Shown here piece by piece: positions 63,955 through 64,000 of a stretch of 64,000 nucleotides of DNA. The DNA comes from Leuconostoc palmae (GTDB lineage Bacteria > Bacillota > Bacilli > Lactobacillales > Lactobacillaceae). The stretch is taken from contig NZ_BPKZ01000008.1 in NCBI RefSeq assembly GCF_019656075.1, forward strand, positions 1 to 64,000, given 5' to 3'. Under the pieces are notes generated by a model. The model was given only the letters and a program-made list of their open reading frames with translations. It did not search any database and was not told the DNA's origin. The number at the start of each line of letters is the position of its first letter. Position 1 is the stretch's first letter. Both the position numbers and the translations under genes were made by a program.

Positions 63955-63976
63955 GAGTAGAGTAGAGGATATTGTT

Positions 63977-64000
63977 ATGAAGCATAATGAAGTTGCTAGG
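63977..64000 (+). CDS. start of a sugar PTS permease gene, cut by the window end
   Basis: Only the first eight codons, M-K-H-N-E-V-A-R, are visible. The start follows AGAGGAT, and such openings are common in sugar-specific PTS EIIBC proteins, for example sucrose or trehalose permeases (ScrA/TreP), which begin with a short helix ahead of the EIIB domain. The divergent LacI-family regulator, cre site and operator support a carbohydrate role. The identification rests on context and little sequence. Confidence 0.35.

Noticed and set aside
1-64000. CRISPR arrays, prophage genes, restriction or other defence systems, tRNA and rRNA genes
   Set aside because: I looked for regularly spaced repeats, phage structural or integrase motifs, methylase-nuclease pairs and tRNA-like folds and saw none that I could support. 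The methyltransferase at 10589 has no nuclease or specificity partner beside it.

Overview
The window is low-GC, densely coded bacterial DNA from a lactic acid bacterium, most likely Leuconostoc or a close relative. The evidence is two copies of a 1027-bp IS30-type element resembling IS1070 of Leuconostoc, RexAB instead of RecBCD, an acetylated-intermediate lysine operon (lysA-dapD-dapL-dapA-dapB) behind a lysine riboswitch, GlnR-controlled glnRA, and CcpA (cre) and LacI-type control of a sugar gene at the right edge. Most of the sequence is ordinary core genome. The genus is inferred from gene content, without a database search.

Layout. 168-1417: rimM-trmD. 1511-5151: two direct copies of the IS bracket a membrane glycosyltransferase gene plus the cut ends of its two former neighbours; the whole unit is flanked by a 4-bp repeat and looks like a composite transposon. 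5343-10560: a ketopantoate-reductase-like gene, msrA, rnz-recJ, apt. 10589-11305: an orphan methyltransferase. 11549-16338: relQ-nadK-rluD-mgtE, then an LCP cell-wall ligase gene with an in-frame stop near its start. 16432-20204: argG-argH-argF behind an ArgR-type operator. 20220-25092 (minus strand): MFS transporter with an attenuator-like leader, rqcH, cutC, rpmF, nucleoside deoxyribosyltransferase. 25286-28311: DedA protein, then nadV between two possible DNA-binding proteins of unknown role. 28316-33459: lysine operon. 33513-43232: recX, DUF402 gene, rexB-rexA, rhomboid protease, YqgQ-like gene. 43352-45246: glucokinase and map. 45261-50413: a cell-wall glycan cluster with galactofuranose genes (glf, glfT-like) and tagD. 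50519-61511: purine permease, a cold-shock-like gene with nudF and mtnN, ytpR-murC, BI-1 protein, polA, glnR-glnA. 61618-64000: YitT protein, a tautomerase, a LacI-family regulator and the first codons of a divergent gene, probably a PTS permease.

Themes. NAD metabolism recurs (nadK, nadV, nudF). Nitrogen and amino-acid control is readable in DNA: ArgR-like boxes on argG, a GlnR box before glnR and the lysine riboswitch before lysA. Translation starts are unusual: at least five genes have a -10 box only 6-7 nt before the start codon, implying leaderless mRNAs, and rnz and rluD follow tiny leader ORFs that carry the only good ribosome binding site. No tRNA, rRNA, CRISPR array or phage module was seen, and I found no clear previously undescribed defence or mobile system. 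The most unusual parts are the composite transposon, the LCP nonsense codon, the transporter leader and the leaderless/minicistron starts.
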